This document shows positions 11,501 to 22,400 of a DNA stretch of 64,000 nucleotides, piece after piece; position 1 is the first letter of the stretch; every line of letters starts with the position of its first letter. The DNA comes from Enterococcus moraviensis ATCC BAA-383 (GTDB taxonomy: Bacteria; Bacillota; Bacilli; Lactobacillales; Enterococcaceae): positions 1 through 64,000 of the forward strand of contig NZ_ASWB01000001.1 of assembly GCF_000407445.1 (NCBI RefSeq), in the 5' to 3' direction. The translations under genes were made by a program, and so were the position numbers. Below the pieces are notes generated by a model. It did not search any database. It was not told the origin of the DNA and was given only the letters and a program-made list of their open reading frames with translations.

Positions 11501-14500
11501 AATTGTCAGTTATGTTGTTACAGATATTGAACTGGACAAACAATTGATTCTTGAACAGTTACAAGAGACACTGCCTGAATACATGATTCCCAAACAAATC
11601 ATGCTACTCAATGAGTTACCAAAGACAAAAAATGGAAAAGTAGACATTAAGCTTCTTCCAAAAGTTGAACGCGCTAGTTCAAAAGACTATATTGCACCGA
11701 GAAGTGAGAAAGAAAAAGAAATCACAGAAATTTTTAAAATGATTTTAGACATTCCTAAGATAGGAATCGATGATGGATTCTTCGAACTTGGTGGAGACTC
11801 AATCAAAGCAATTAGAATTGTTTCTAAATTAAGAGAAAACCAATACCAAGTATCGACAAAAGCGATTATGGAACTAAAAACGATTAGACGAATCAGTGCT
11901 TCGATTGAGCGCTCGATTCAACTGAATACGAGTGAGCAACAAGTATCTGGTGAAGGTAAATTTACGCCAATTCAACAAGAATTTTTCCGTGAAAGATTAC
12001 CAAAACCAGCACATTTCAATCAGTCATTACTCTTAGAGAGTGTGGCACATTTTAACGAAAAGAGCGTAAAACAAAGCTTAGACTTTTTAGTGGCATATCA
12101 TGATAATTTGAGAGCTGTTTATAAGGAAGATACATTTATTATCCCTGAAAGTTCTCAACAAGATCATTGTGAATACCAGGCAGTTACGCTACCAGTAGAT
12201 AATGAAATTACTACGATTGAAGAAATAGGAAATGAAGCGCAAAAACAATTTAATATACAATCAGGACCTTTATTTAAAGCGATTCACTTTAAAGGACTGC
12301 ACAAAGATTATTTATTATTAATTGCACATCATTTAGTAATTGACGGTGTTTCTTGGCGTATTCTATTTGAAGATTTCACTCGTTGTTATGAACAGGTTGA
12401 AAACAACGAAGAAATCACTCTACCTGCAAAAACGTATTCTTATCTAAAATGGAGTGAAACATTAGAACAGTATGGCGAAAGTGTGCTCTCAGCAAAAGAA
12501 ATTCGTTATTGGGAAGAGATAGAAGAAAAAATCACTGAACCGATATTTGCTCGTGGCTCTCAAAAAGAAGAATTGCCTTTAACAACAATTGAATTGAAGT
12601 TTTCTAAAAATCTTACAGAACAGTTATTAAAAGATGCAGGCCAAGCCTATAATACTAAAACCAATGACTTAGTTTTGACAGCATTCGTTACAACGATTCA
12701 GAAACTATTTTCTAGGAAAGATGTAACAGTCAATATCGAAGGGCACGGACGTGAACAACTCAGTCAAGAAATCGTAACAGACAGAACCGTTGGCTGGTTT
12801 ACAAGTATCTATCCAGTGGTATTTGATTTATCAGGAGACGGACTGGCTGAAAACATTAAAACAGTCAAAGAAACAGTAAGACGGGTTCCTAATAATGGCG
12901 TGGGTTATGGCATTTTAAAAGCCTATCGTCAACTTTTCCATAAGCTTCCTGAATTTACGTTTAATTATCTAGGAGAAATTGGTGAAGAAGGAACAATGGA
13001 GACAAGTATTTCAATATCTGATCAAGCATCATTTGAAGAAATCGATTTACTGAATAAGTTTGGCTCTCCAATCACATTGAATGCTCTAGTAAGGAATAAA
13101 GCGTTAGAAGTAGCCTTAAACTTTGATCCAGATTATGTATCAGATTCATCTCTACAAAACCAATTCGCTTCAATTTTTGAGGAAACATTAAAAGAAATCA
13201 TTACACAATGCGTAGCTGTTAAAGAAACAGAATATACTGTTTCAGATTTTGGTGAACTGGTTTGGAATGATCAAGAATTTAAACAAATGCTGTTTGATCA
13301 AGACAGAGATATTCACAATATTGAACGGATTTTACCGATGACACCAATGCAACAAGGGATGCTGTATCATAAGGCCGTTGATTCAGATTCTACTAGCTAT
13401 GTAATCCAAAGCGAATTCCAAATCCACGCGATTGATTTTGATTCAGCTCGTTTGAATGAAGCGTTCCAACTAATCGCTGAAAAATACAGTATTTTACGAA
13501 CCAATGTTGTCTATAGACAGGTAGAAGAACCACGGATGATTCTTCAAAAAGAAAAAGCGATCGAATCCCATTGTATTGATCTTTCTCTGAACCAAAATCC
13601 AATGGTTGAGTATCAAAGAATAGTACAGGATGACGTTCAACGAGGCTTTGATTTAGAAAAAGATTCATTGCTGAGAACCAAGATAATAGAACTTCCAAAT
13701 AATGAAGTTCGTCTTGTATTGACCTTCCATCATATTATTTTAGATGGTTGGTGTGTCTCAATCTTAATGAATGAGATCAACCATTTCTATACGGAACTAT
13801 CAAACGGTATTGTTTATTCGGAGATACGTTCACAGCTAGAAATTGACGATAGCTTTGAACAACATGTTCGAAAACTGAATGAGGAAGATTCAGAAGCTGG
13901 CTTGATGTATTGGCAAGACTTGATTTCTGATTATGATTCCACGGCTGAAATAAGTGCAGATCATACAGAAAACCAACAAAATGAACCGATGATTCTTACA
14001 GAAGAAAAGTATGTTTCAAAAGAGTTGAGTCAAAAAGTTAAAGTAGCAGCTCAAACATTAGGTGTAACAATCAATACAATGATTGAAACTGCTTGGGGAA
14101 TTTTACTTCAAAAATATAATTATACGAACGATGTTATTTTTGGAAAAGTTGTTTCTGGTAGAAATGCTGATATCGATGGCATTGAAAATTCTTTAGGATT
14201 GTATATCAATACGATTTTATTACGTGTAGATAGTACAGATAAAACAATAGAAGAATTAGTCAAAGCTATTCAAAAGCAAGCATTAGATAGTGGTAAGTAC
14301 GACCATTGCTCACTAGCAGATATTCAAAATGAGTATCAAGCTAGTACCGATTTAATTCAAACCTTATTTGTTTTTGAAAATTATCATACGCAAGAGGAAT
14401 CTGATAATCAGAAGGCTATTAATTTGGAAATGATCAATGCGCGTGAAGAAACGAACTATGCTATTACATTGAGTGCACAATACACAACGGAGTTAGGCTT

Positions 14501-16451
14501 CAAACTGATGTATGACAGTCAAAAATATGAAACGACGACGATTGTCCGCTTATTAAATAGACTTGTTTCAATAATCGGAGAGTTGGCGAATGATTCTAGA
14601 AAACTAGTTTCTGACATCGAATTATTTGATCATACAGATGAGGAAATATTGTTGACTGTATGCAATCCAAAAGCAGTTAGCTATCCTTCAACTCAAACAA
14701 TTATTGAACTGTTCGAAGAACAAGTGAGACAACGTCCTGATGCAATTGCTGTTAAATATAGAGAACAAGCGTTAACGTATCGTGAATTAGATCAGCAAGC
14801 GAATCACGTAGCTCGCCAACTAATTGAGGCTGGAGTTGAACCTGAACAACCTGTTGGTTTGCTTGTAAGTAAAAAACTCGAAGTGATTGTGGGACTGTTT
14901 GGTATTTTAAAAGCTAATGCTGTATATGTACCGTTAGATCCAAAAAATCCAATGGAACGTAATCAATACATTTTAACGGATAGTCAATGTGAATTAGTCT
15001 TAACACCAGAGTCGGAACCATGTGAATTTATTAAGAGTCAAAAACAAATGACAGTTACTCTTAATAATGATTTAGAGGCAGTGGTGGCGCCTGAATCATG
15101 TACAACTGAGAACAGTTTAGCATATATTATTTATACTTCAGGAACGTCAGGAAAGCCTAAAGGCGTAATGGTAGAGCAACACAATGTGATACGACTAGTT
15201 AAAAACAATACGTATGCTGAATTAGCAGAAGCGAATATTTTACAAGGTGGATCCTTAGCATTTGATGCGTCAACATTTGAAATTTTTGGTGCTTTACTGA
15301 ACGGCGGCAGTCTTTTCTTAGCAGAAGAAGAACAATTGTCAAATCCAGAATTACTCAAAGAAACGATTATAAACAATGAAATCAACTGTATGTTTATCAC
15401 AACAGCCTTATTTAATCAGTTAGTATCGGCAGATGTTCAGTTGTTTGATCATTTGGATACCGTATTAGTGGGTGGAGAAAAAGCATCAGAAAAACACTTT
15501 GCCTTGTTGAGAGAACACAATGCTCAAATTAAATTAAGTAACATTTATGGACCAACTGAAAGTACGACATTTGCTTTGGTTTATCCCATTGAGCAACAGG
15601 TTCCTAAAAAGCTTCCAATCGGCAAGCCAATTGCGAATACTACAGCCTATGTGTTAGATGGGCAAGCACGTTGTGGGATTGATATTCCAGGAGAATTGTG
15701 TTTAGGTGGAGCAGGTATTGCGAGAGGCTACTTTAATCAGCCGGAGTTAACGGAGGAAAAATTTATTCAAATTCCAGCTGTGAGCAATGAGCGTCTTTAT
15801 CGAACGGGAGATTTAGTTAAAATGAACGCTGCAGGTGATATTTTATTCCTAGGCAGAATCGATCATCAAGTCAAGATTCGCGGTTTCCGTATTGAACTAG
15901 ATGAAATCATGAATCAAATTAGATCTATGCCAGAAGTACATGATGCAGTTGTTGTAATCAAAGAACTAAATGATGAAAAAATTATCTGCGGATTTTTAAC
16001 TTTAGAAAATGAAGACTTGGAACTAGATGTTATTCACACGTATTTAGAACAGAAATTACCACATTATATGATTCCAAGTTATTTACAAATTCTTCCAGAG
16101 TTACCGCTCACCAAAAATGGGAAAATCGACATATCGGCTTTACCAGAATTGGAGTACGTAAGTACGAAAGAATATAGTGCACCTACCACAGAAAACGAGA
16201 AAATTCTAGCAGAAATTTTTGAAAAAGTTTTAGAAGTTGATCAAATCGGTATAGATGATAACTTCTTCGAATTAGGCGGACATTCACTAAAAATAATGAA
16301 TGTTGTGAATTTGCTTGAAAAAGAAAAGAACATGACGGTTTCATTTAGATCGATCATTGATGGAAAAACAGTTAGAAAAATAGCGCAAGATATGGACATG
16401 AATTCAAAAGAATATGTGCCAATGGAATTGGATGATGAGGAGGTATTCTGA
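2538..16451 (+). CDS. Non-ribosomal peptide synthetase, modules 1-4 (A-T-E-C-A-T-C-A-T-E-C-A-T)
   Basis: A 4637-aa assembly-line enzyme that activates and joins four amino acids. Approximate domains: A1 20-510, T1 525-595 (GGDS), E1 610-1060 (HHLVVDG, EGHGRE), C2 1080-1510 (HHIILDG), A2 1530-2020, T2 2025-2095 (GGHS), C3 2110-2540 (HHLIFDG), A3 2560-3040, T3 3050-3120 (GGDS), E3 3130-3590 (HHLVIDG), C4 3600-4040 (HHIILDG), A4 4055-4540, T4 4545-4615 (GGHS). All catalytic motifs look intact. It starts with A and has no starter condensation domain, so the N-terminus is probably free. Specificity codes read by eye against GrsA: A1 DVGSYGEITK (unassigned), A2 DVAFYGAIAK (unassigned), A3 DAFFIGGTFK (Val/Ile-like), A4 DAFFLGITFK (Ile-like). 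C2 and C4 show the DCL-type motif that should follow an E domain. The GTG start has AAGGTAGG 9 nt upstream. The C-terminal tail is acidic (MELDDEEVF). Confidence 0.97.
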   Translation: MINILRGKQTVLEEKKLISQTIIQLFEQQVFYNPERVAIRYLGEEVTYAQLNERANYLGDKLRKFGVQANDVVAILSKQNLDMIVAIIGVLKSGAAYLPIALDTPINRIKYILEDSQSKIVLTNSKDDLIKENLNIPFVTIDQEKTLKDNLPIINTPNDLLYVIYTSGTTGNPKGVMIENRNLANTINWRIQTGSVTNQSVFLQKSAYVFDVSVGEIFSTLLAGAELQLLSEEQNNNFEELVSVIYESKVTHISIVSTFFFELLEYLKENNTAWKLDSLKTIYLGGDSVTLSLLNKYREVMTSDPNFSKLFNEYGPTECTITATSCHLKDFSGNTMTIGKPISNTTVLILNDEGEQCQEDEIGELCIGGAGVSRGYLNHQELTAEKFIENPFKQGEKLYRSGDLAKYASDGNIIFLGRMDDQVKIRGYRIELDEIKDALCELPEIDSAAVSIWEKDGSQHLCGYVVFSKDRQLTRQQINKRLSTRLSSYMIPTFIVPIDKIPLTVNGKLDKRKLPAPEMAQSKEIVLPTTKEQEITVRVFKEILGINEVSINDSFFELGGDSIKAIRMISRFRKYDYSIDLPTIMESRYVETISEKIAQIVTTSDSYDEVTGDVLLTPIQKLFFKSKLNEPQHFNQSFLLESQERLQKEPLENAFQVLLSHHDMLRAVYPNDAQTILSLKESKTVPIEYFYFPDIEEDEEIKMQIEAASNQYQASLDLATGPLVKALCFSTKRRDFLLVIIHHLVVDGISWRIIVEDLNTSYLAAKEQQEIILPAKTDSFQKWCELLAQYGKSYRVQQELPLWEETVKSIEKSRISDVELDSIPSELKLKTLHFDADITNNLLYEAGKSYNLEINDLLLTALFRTVNKLASSSTVSVQLEGHGREIIDQGESIDRTVGWFTIMYPITVNNIGRSLATDLKNTKETLRRIPKHGIGYGVLCEQYPHLEQDQAEITFNYLGVFNEEADSDLIKIDTVEFGNQVSSKNRFGTKINMDSSVSNGELILNISYDAAFFSEELVMALQETYYSELLAVVEHCLSVNETEYSASDFGELEWSQQEFDRVNLEIIQKKDRIQKIFPLTTMQEGMLFHKLIDEASTSYVVQNNFKIDGTIDYNSLVDSLDILAKKHRILRAMIKYKGVKEPRLVILENKQIESQYVDISADLQPDKQIEKLKEQDLARGFDLENDALFRIRFIKTSDNQSHLIMSFHHIILDGWCLGPLLSDLNDFYTKLSNGMTKEELIKQIPEDTSYEDYLKVMNLKDKEKALEYWTNLLADYSETATIIPEGNPIKSNEEVRLIQQVLTTQQYDKLKQFSQENGQTTSSVIESVWGTVLAAYNNTDDVVFGKVVSGRNVDVKDIESALGLFINTIPVRMKFEKHQAFIDVVKQLQKQSFESEKYDYCSLVEIQNENSLGQDLFQSIVVFENEYHSEEDSYLKFKPEGIREQTNYPITVSVVQGETLNLRISYDTEQYNQKEMVQVLTHFTNALLHVLEQPNKAMADISLMDSEEENIVLNRFNQTKVENKSITFIQAFNEQVKKTPNSPAIRIANETITYLELNEKANALGKQLRAKGVGRDSIVGILADRSLEMIIGMYGILKAGGAYLPIDPGNPIDRIEYTIKNSEALLLLVDAPNAELVKTIEVEQIVLTDIQRESEDLMVINQPNDLAYVIYTSGTTGMPKGVMVEHRNLVNSLNWHIKDSFIKNDSVILQKSSFAFDVSVAEIFTCGLTGACLQLLTTEENDNFSLLAGVIEKNQVTHFFMVSTLFTVFLDYLAEIDKKAVLSSLKHVYLGGDKMTLDMMSKLNDQYKEYSFTISNAYGPTECAIAATSYKMTSFVEEGILPIGKPIDNVKLYVMNDGKLCGIGMPGELFIGGAGVSRGYLNNETLTHKMFTENPYCEGERIYRTGDLVRWLGDGNIDILGRIDEQVKIRGFRIELGEIKTKLTEFPAITDAAVIIQEVNGSHLLNAFVVGEQLDVHAIKEQLKKLLPAYMVPDFIQEINEIPITRNGKLDKAKLPVPEIKQDKEIVLPQSPIEETIHRLFKEILNVEQVSIHNSFFDLGGHSLKAIRLAGAIEKELHAQLSIGEILEAQTIEQIAKKVQIKQKEYAGYQKLEKTDYTEMSSVQRRLYALNQLEPESILYNVPVIMKANGNIDKLDLQCALEKLIARHEPLRTVFSLENNQFLQTVLDNAHIDVLTEEIEVEEINDQINKFIQPFDLSKAPLFRAKVFYLSDNTSILALDFHHLIFDGGSLPYLLQDLSSYYGNEELIPLEYQYKDYCAYASKQELDEQEQFWLKEFEQGIERMNIPTDFSRPATQSFNGRTVNGKLDSKIKENVQLLSKQTNMTEYAIILAAFNLLLSRYCQTNDVIVGVPVSGRTHPDIQDMIGMFVNTLVLKNHVNEEETFESFVKDVQNRSLIAFEHQDYPYEELVKQLEPERDQSRNPLFDIMFAFEKEGDQAIQLGDLQLEELSIDGGISKFDLTLNIHERKDSYEMFWEYNTDLFTEITIQNIMNSFCTILATALNNTQMELNQIPSLSQKKQAEVYESLNDTKTKLPEQTLMELFEKTSMAKAKNKAISYGDTIMTYAEMNQASNRIAHKLKELGFGTKDHIGIEGHKNIETIIGILAILKVGGAYVPLDPKNPISRQEHIIQDSEIKIVLTSDEESPLNNLVEILGLDLAQFDYCPNENLEITANQEDTAYIIYTSGTTGLPKGVEVTHKNIIRLVKNTNLIEDTDLNILQTGSLAFDASTFEIWGSLLNGGSLTMIDQTTLFDTTLLSNVIKEAKIDAMFMTTSLFNQLVSEDVHVFDHLGMIIVGGEKLSEYHVQLLRDNNATIQIKNGYGPTETTTFALTYTVGETIPEPIPIGAPIGNTTAYVVYKDNLCTIGMPGELYIGGAGVSKGYLNQVELTAERFVSHPTFATDEDYLYRTGDLVKINADGLIDYLGRIDEQVKIRGYRIELSEISKQINELPNVLETLTIVNEASGTKEIVSYVVTDIELDKQLILEQLQETLPEYMIPKQIMLLNELPKTKNGKVDIKLLPKVERASSKDYIAPRSEKEKEITEIFKMILDIPKIGIDDGFFELGGDSIKAIRIVSKLRENQYQVSTKAIMELKTIRRISASIERSIQLNTSEQQVSGEGKFTPIQQEFFRERLPKPAHFNQSLLLESVAHFNEKSVKQSLDFLVAYHDNLRAVYKEDTFIIPESSQQDHCEYQAVTLPVDNEITTIEEIGNEAQKQFNIQSGPLFKAIHFKGLHKDYLLLIAHHLVIDGVSWRILFEDFTRCYEQVENNEEITLPAKTYSYLKWSETLEQYGESVLSAKEIRYWEEIEEKITEPIFARGSQKEELPLTTIELKFSKNLTEQLLKDAGQAYNTKTNDLVLTAFVTTIQKLFSRKDVTVNIEGHGREQLSQEIVTDRTVGWFTSIYPVVFDLSGDGLAENIKTVKETVRRVPNNGVGYGILKAYRQLFHKLPEFTFNYLGEIGEEGTMETSISISDQASFEEIDLLNKFGSPITLNALVRNKALEVALNFDPDYVSDSSLQNQFASIFEETLKEIITQCVAVKETEYTVSDFGELVWNDQEFKQMLFDQDRDIHNIERILPMTPMQQGMLYHKAVDSDSTSYVIQSEFQIHAIDFDSARLNEAFQLIAEKYSILRTNVVYRQVEEPRMILQKEKAIESHCIDLSLNQNPMVEYQRIVQDDVQRGFDLEKDSLLRTKIIELPNNEVRLVLTFHHIILDGWCVSILMNEINHFYTELSNGIVYSEIRSQLEIDDSFEQHVRKLNEEDSEAGLMYWQDLISDYDSTAEISADHTENQQNEPMILTEEKYVSKELSQKVKVAAQTLGVTINTMIETAWGILLQKYNYTNDVIFGKVVSGRNADIDGIENSLGLYINTILLRVDSTDKTIEELVKAIQKQALDSGKYDHCSLADIQNEYQASTDLIQTLFVFENYHTQEESDNQKAINLEMINAREETNYAITLSAQYTTELGFKLMYDSQKYETTTIVRLLNRLVSIIGELANDSRKLVSDIELFDHTDEEILLTVCNPKAVSYPSTQTIIELFEEQVRQRPDAIAVKYREQALTYRELDQQANHVARQLIEAGVEPEQPVGLLVSKKLEVIVGLFGILKANAVYVPLDPKNPMERNQYILTDSQCELVLTPESEPCEFIKSQKQMTVTLNNDLEAVVAPESCTTENSLAYIIYTSGTSGKPKGVMVEQHNVIRLVKNNTYAELAEANILQGGSLAFDASTFEIFGALLNGGSLFLAEEEQLSNPELLKETIINNEINCMFITTALFNQLVSADVQLFDHLDTVLVGGEKASEKHFALLREHNAQIKLSNIYGPTESTTFALVYPIEQQVPKKLPIGKPIANTTAYVLDGQARCGIDIPGELCLGGAGIARGYFNQPELTEEKFIQIPAVSNERLYRTGDLVKMNAAGDILFLGRIDHQVKIRGFRIELDEIMNQIRSMPEVHDAVVVIKELNDEKIICGFLTLENEDLELDVIHTYLEQKLPHYMIPSYLQILPELPLTKNGKIDISALPELEYVSTKEYSAPTTENEKILAEIFEKVLEVDQIGIDDNFFELGGHSLKIMNVVNLLEKEKNMTVSFRSIIDGKTVRKIAQDMDMNSKEYVPMELDDEEVF

Positions 16452-16453
16452 TT

Positions 16454-19400
16454 TTGCAAAAAAAATATTTAATGAGTGCTGCACAACAAAGATTATTTGC
16501 GATTGATCAATTGCAGGAACAGAATACAACTTACAATGTTCCCATAATAATGAAAGTGGAAAATCAACTCGACATTGAGAGATTGACACGCGTTATCAAT
16601 CAGTTGTGTGAAAGACATGAAATTTTAAGAACCAATTTTTCTGTAATGGATGGAAAAATGGTTCAGATGGTTAGCAGTGAAAGAACCATTGAGATTGACT
16701 ACATGAAAGGGGAAGAAAATCAAATTGAGCAAGTAATTGGTCATTTCGTTAAGTCATTTGACTTAACGAAAGACCCTCTTTTGAGAGTATGCTTATTTGA
16801 ATATGCTCCTAATGAGTCCTTATTAATGTTTGATTTTCATCATATAATTTTTGATGGAGAGTCGATGTATCCATTCTTTTCAGATTTGGTCAAGCTTTAT
16901 AATGAAGAAACATTACCAGACTTAAAACTTCAATATAGAAATTTCAGTAGTTGGCACAATAAACTAGATATTTCATGTCAAAAAGAATATTGGTTAAATG
17001 AATTATCAGGTGATTTACCTGTAACAGAAATTCCCACAGATTACCCTAGACCTAAAGAAAAAGTTTACACCGGAAAATCATTAACGACTGAATTCGATCG
17101 GGAATCCTATCAAAAGGTAAAACAGTTAGCATTAAAATTTGAAACGACAGAGTACGTTATTTTATTTACTATTTTTATGGTATTGCTATCAAAATATAGT
17201 AATAATCGTGAAGTAATGGTTGGTTCTCCAGTATCAGGTCGCACACATCCAGATGTTCAAGAAATGATTGGGATGTTTGTAAACACTGTGGTGATCAGAG
17301 AAACATTTGAAAAAGACGATACGTTTAGAGATGCTGTAAAAAAAGTGAAAGAAAAATTTTTAACCGCATATGAAAATCAAGATTATGCTTTCGACGCATT
17401 AGTAGAGGATTTAGATATCAAACGAGATTCTTCAAGAAATCCGTTATTTGATTATACGTTTGTTTATCAAAAGGGGAATACTGAAACATTACAGTTGGGT
17501 GAAGCAATTTTATCTGATTATCCACTAGAACCAAGTGTTTCTAAGTTTGATTTAACATTAACAGCCAGTGATATTGGTGAAAATTATTTGTTCAATTTAG
17601 AATACTGTTCAGAACTGTTTGAACCGCATACGATAGAACGATTTGCAAAACATTATATGAACTTAATTCATTCTACGCTGAAAGACGATAGTCAGTTGAT
17701 TGATAAGCTTTCTTATATTGATAATGAAGAATACCGTCAGTTGGTATCTCAGTGTGATCAAATAAGTTATCCAGTTTCCAAAATGAATTCGATCATTGAA
17801 CAATTTGAATCGATCGTTGAAAAAAATCCAAATCAGTATGCACTTTGTTTACAAGGGCAGAAACTAACGTATGGTGAATTGAATGAAAAAGCAAACAGTG
17901 TTGGAGCCAAATTAAGAGCAGAAGGAATTGGTAGAGAAGACATTGTTGCATTAGTAATGGATCGCTCTTTTGAGATGATTTTAGGTATTTTAGGTATTTT
18001 AAAGGCCGGAGCAGCATTTTTGCCGATTGCCGAAGATGCACCGTTGTCGCGTATAGAATTTATACTAGCAGATAGTCAAGCAAAAATGATCATAACTGAT
18101 CAAAAAAATGAATCTACTGTAAATCTTTTGAAAAATAAAGCTGTTTATGTTTTGAAAGAATCGGAAACCAGCAAGATAGAGAATTTGAGCAAAATAAATC
18201 AGCCAGAAGATTTGGCTTATATCATCTATACATCTGGAACTACAGGAAATCCTAAAGGTGTTATGATCGAAAATAGGAATGTACTAAACTTATTTGACTG
18301 GTTGATCCCTTTTAGCGAAGTTTCTTCAAACAGTGTAATACTTCAAAAAGCAACCTACACATTTGATGCGTTTGTTTTTGAATTATTTTGGGCGCTCCTC
18401 TCTGGAGTACAGTTACAGCTTTTAACATCAGAAGAAAATAAAGATTACAGTCATTTGTTACGTGTTATCAAAGAAAATAAGGTAACACACGCGATTATGA
18501 TACCGACCATGTTTTCATCTCTTTTAGATTATATAAGAGTCAAAGGGTATGCCCATGAGTTTGCCTCTTTAGAAAAAATTTATTTTGGAGGAGAAGCATT
18601 AACGAAAAATTTAGTAGAAAACTATCGGAATTTAGTTGGAAGCGACGCATGTCATCTAGGAAATTTATATGGGCCAACGGAAACAACGATTTGTGCGACC
18701 GGCTTTATGATTCCAGAAAAGATAGAATCAGAAAATATTCCTATTGGGACGACGGTCAATAATGTTCACGCTTATATCATGAGTAATGGTGAACTATGCG
18801 GTATCGGGGTTCCAGGTGAACTTTGTATTTCTGGAAAGAATAATGCAAGAGGCTACCTGAATTTACCAGAAATGACGAAAGAAAAGTTCAGTGTCGATCC
18901 ATTTGATCCTGAAGGAACCTTATATCATACTGGTGATTTAGCAAGATGGCGTTCAGACGGTCAACTCGAATGTTTGGGTAGAATCGATGAGCAAGTAAAA
19001 ATTAGAGGATTCAGAATTGAACTAAGCGAAATTGAAACTAGATTGAAAGAAATAAGTGCTGTTCAAGATGCAACAGTAATCGCTAAAAAAATAACAGATG
19101 TGACAGATGACTTGCAGTTATGTGCATACATTGTGGTATCAAGTGAGTTAGAAATAACTCAAATAAAAGAGCGGCTAAAACAAGAATTACCTGATTATAT
19201 GGTGCCACCTTATATTATGATTGTCGATGAAATACCGATAACGAAAAATGGCAAAGTAGATAAAGCAAATCTACCTCTTCCAAAAATACAAGAACTACGT
19301 ACGTATATTTTACCAAGCACTGAAACAGAAAAACGTATTCTAGCTATTTTTCAAGAGGTACTCGGAATAGACAAAATAAGTATCCATGATAGCTTTTTCG

Positions 19401-22400
19401 AATTAGGCGGCCACTCAATAAAAGCAATGAAACTAGCGAGCTTGTTACAAAAAGAGTTTGAAATACCCGTTTCTTTAAGGGATATTTTAGAGCAAGAAAC
19501 AATTGCTAAAATCGCCCAAAGGTTAGATCAAAAAGAAAAAGTAACGAAAAATGGCATAACAAAGGCAACAAATGATTTTGATGAAATGAGTTCTGTACAA
19601 AAAAGGATTTTTGCAATTGAGCAATCAACGCCGTCTAATACCAATTACAACATGCCCTTTTTTATGGAAGTTATCGGCACAATCGATCTTTCAAAATTAA
19701 ATAATGCATTTAATCAACTGATTCAACGACATGAAAGTTTACGTACGATATTTGATGTAGTGGATGGTAATTTTCATCAATATGTTCAAGAAAAGTTGGA
19801 GATTACGATTGAACAATACTCAGTGAATAAAGAGGAAATTGATTCGGTGACAGAGGCATTTGTTCAGCCGTTTGACTTAATAAATGGACCGTTGATTCGT
19901 GTAGGTTTTATTAATACCGAGTCAGACATGGCCATTCTTATGATCGATTTACATCATATTATTTTTGATGGATTTTCATTGTCCCTATTTTTTGATGAAC
20001 TGATCAAGTTCTATGATGAGACAACTTTAGCACCCTTAACTTTACAGTATAAAGATTATGCTGCTTGGCATAAATCATTAGATTTATCCCAACAAAAGCA
20101 GTATTGGCTAAATGAACTGAAAGATATGGGAGAAATTGCTAAAATACCAGCGGATCATATGGAAAAAGATGGCGAAAAATCTGAAGGTGAATCAGTAACC
20201 ATTATGTTAAGTCAAGCTGTGACAGATTCAGTCAAGCAATTTGCCAAACAACAAAGTGTAACAGAGTATATGGTATTTCTAAGCTCATTTATGATCTTAC
20301 TTTCCAGATATAGCAGACAGGAAGAAGTTTCTGTTGGAACAGCGGTTTCAGGTAGAACGGATCAAGAGCTTGAAAAAATGATTGGTATGTTTGTGAATAC
20401 AGTCGTTATCAAAGGGGATATTCAGCGAACGGATACCTTTGAAAATATAGTAAAAGCGATGAAAGAGAAAACCCTGAAGGCAAATGAGAACCAAGATTAT
20501 CCATATGAAAAGCTGATTGAATTAGTGACAAAATCAGATGAACATTCACGTAGTTCGTTATTCAATATTATGTTTTCTAGTGAAGTTGACAGTATGCAAG
20601 AGCTGCAATTAGGGCAAACCAAATTGCGCCCGATTCAAATAGATTCTGAAAACGTTAAGTTTGATTTGATGTTTTCCGTTAACGGGATGAATGATAACTA
20701 CGCGGTTATGCTTGAGTATGATACACGTTTATATAAGAAAGAGAGCATGGAACGAGTAGGGAAGCAATTCATTAGTTTGATGGAGAATCTCATTAAAAAA
20801 CCGAGTGAGCAAATTGAAAAAATAGGAGTCTTAAAATCAGACGAGATCCAACAATTGATCGAAGAGAATTTAGCGACTAATACAGAGTGGCCAAAAGATA
20901 AATCAGTTCTTGAACTATTCGATGAGCAAGTAAAACGTACTCCAGAAAAAATTGCATTAGGAACAGACCAAAGAAGGTTCACTTATCTTGAATTGAATCA
21001 ACGAGCGAATCAAATTGCGCATCTACTAATAGATTTAGGTGTACAAAATGAGGAATTTATTGGATTTATCGCTGATAAAAATAGTGAAACAGTACCAATT
21101 ATGCTAGGAATATTAAAAGCTGGGGCAGCATATCTTCCATTGGATAGAAAAAATCCGATTGAACGACAAGAATATATCCTGCGTGATAGTCAGACTCGCA
21201 TTATCTTAACAGCTGAAAAGGCTGATAAGAACGTGTACGATTCTTTGGCAACGGTTGTACCGATCTCAGATAGCCAGTTATTGGATAGATCAACAGAGAA
21301 TCCAGGTATTCAGGTTTCCCCTGATCAATTGATTTATTTAATGTATACCTCTGGTACAACTGGAAATCCCAAAGGTACAATGATTGAACATCGAAATGTA
21401 GTTAGGCTTGTTAAAAATACGAATTATCTAAACTTTGAGAATATACGTATTGCGCAAACCGGCTCTATCGCATTTGATGCTTCGACATTTGAAATCTGGG
21501 GAGCATTGCTCAATGGAGGATATGTTTTCCTTGCTGATCCGGATGTTTTAATGGATGGCTACTTGTTGGAAACCACTATCAAAGAAGAAAAAATCGATAC
21601 AATTTTTATGACAGTAACGTTATTTAATCAGATGGTTCTTACCCGTATTACAGCTTTTGATCAATTGGAGCATATTCTAGTTGGTGGAGAAAAAGTATCA
21701 GAGAAGCATATTCGATTGTTAAAAAATAAAAATAAATCAATTGAATTTATCAATATTTATGGTCCTACAGAAAGTACTACATTCGCATTATTTTATCCAG
21801 TAGATCAGGAAGTTCCAGAGGAAATTCCAATTGGTAGACCAATAGCGAATACAACAGTGTATGTATTTGATGGTGATCAATTAAGTGGTTTTGGGATTCC
21901 TGGCGAATTGTACCTTGGCGGTGCTGGACTTGCTAGAGGCTATTTAAACCAAGAAGAAATGACCAATGACAAATTTATAGATAGTCCATTTCAGGCGGAT
22001 GAGCGACTGTATCGAACAGGTGACTTAGTTAAACTAAATGAAGCACATCAAATTGAATATCTAGGACGTATCGATAACCAAGTCAAGTTAAGAGGGTATC
22101 GGATCGAACTAGATGAAATTAAAAAAGCACTATTGGAACTGCCAAAAATAGTAGAGGCAGAAGTAATTCTTAAAACGGTGAAAGAATCTCCTCTATTGTG
22201 TGCCTATCTTTCACAGGATGGTGGAATGACTGAAAGCCAAATTGACTTTGAACTTAGAAAAGTACTTCCAACCTATATGATTCCTTCGGTTATCATCATT
22301 ATGGACAAATTGCCAGTCAATCGAAATGGTAAAGTAGATCATCAAGCATTGCCAACGCCAAAAATAAACGAAAATCAGACTCAACGACACTATAGTCCTC

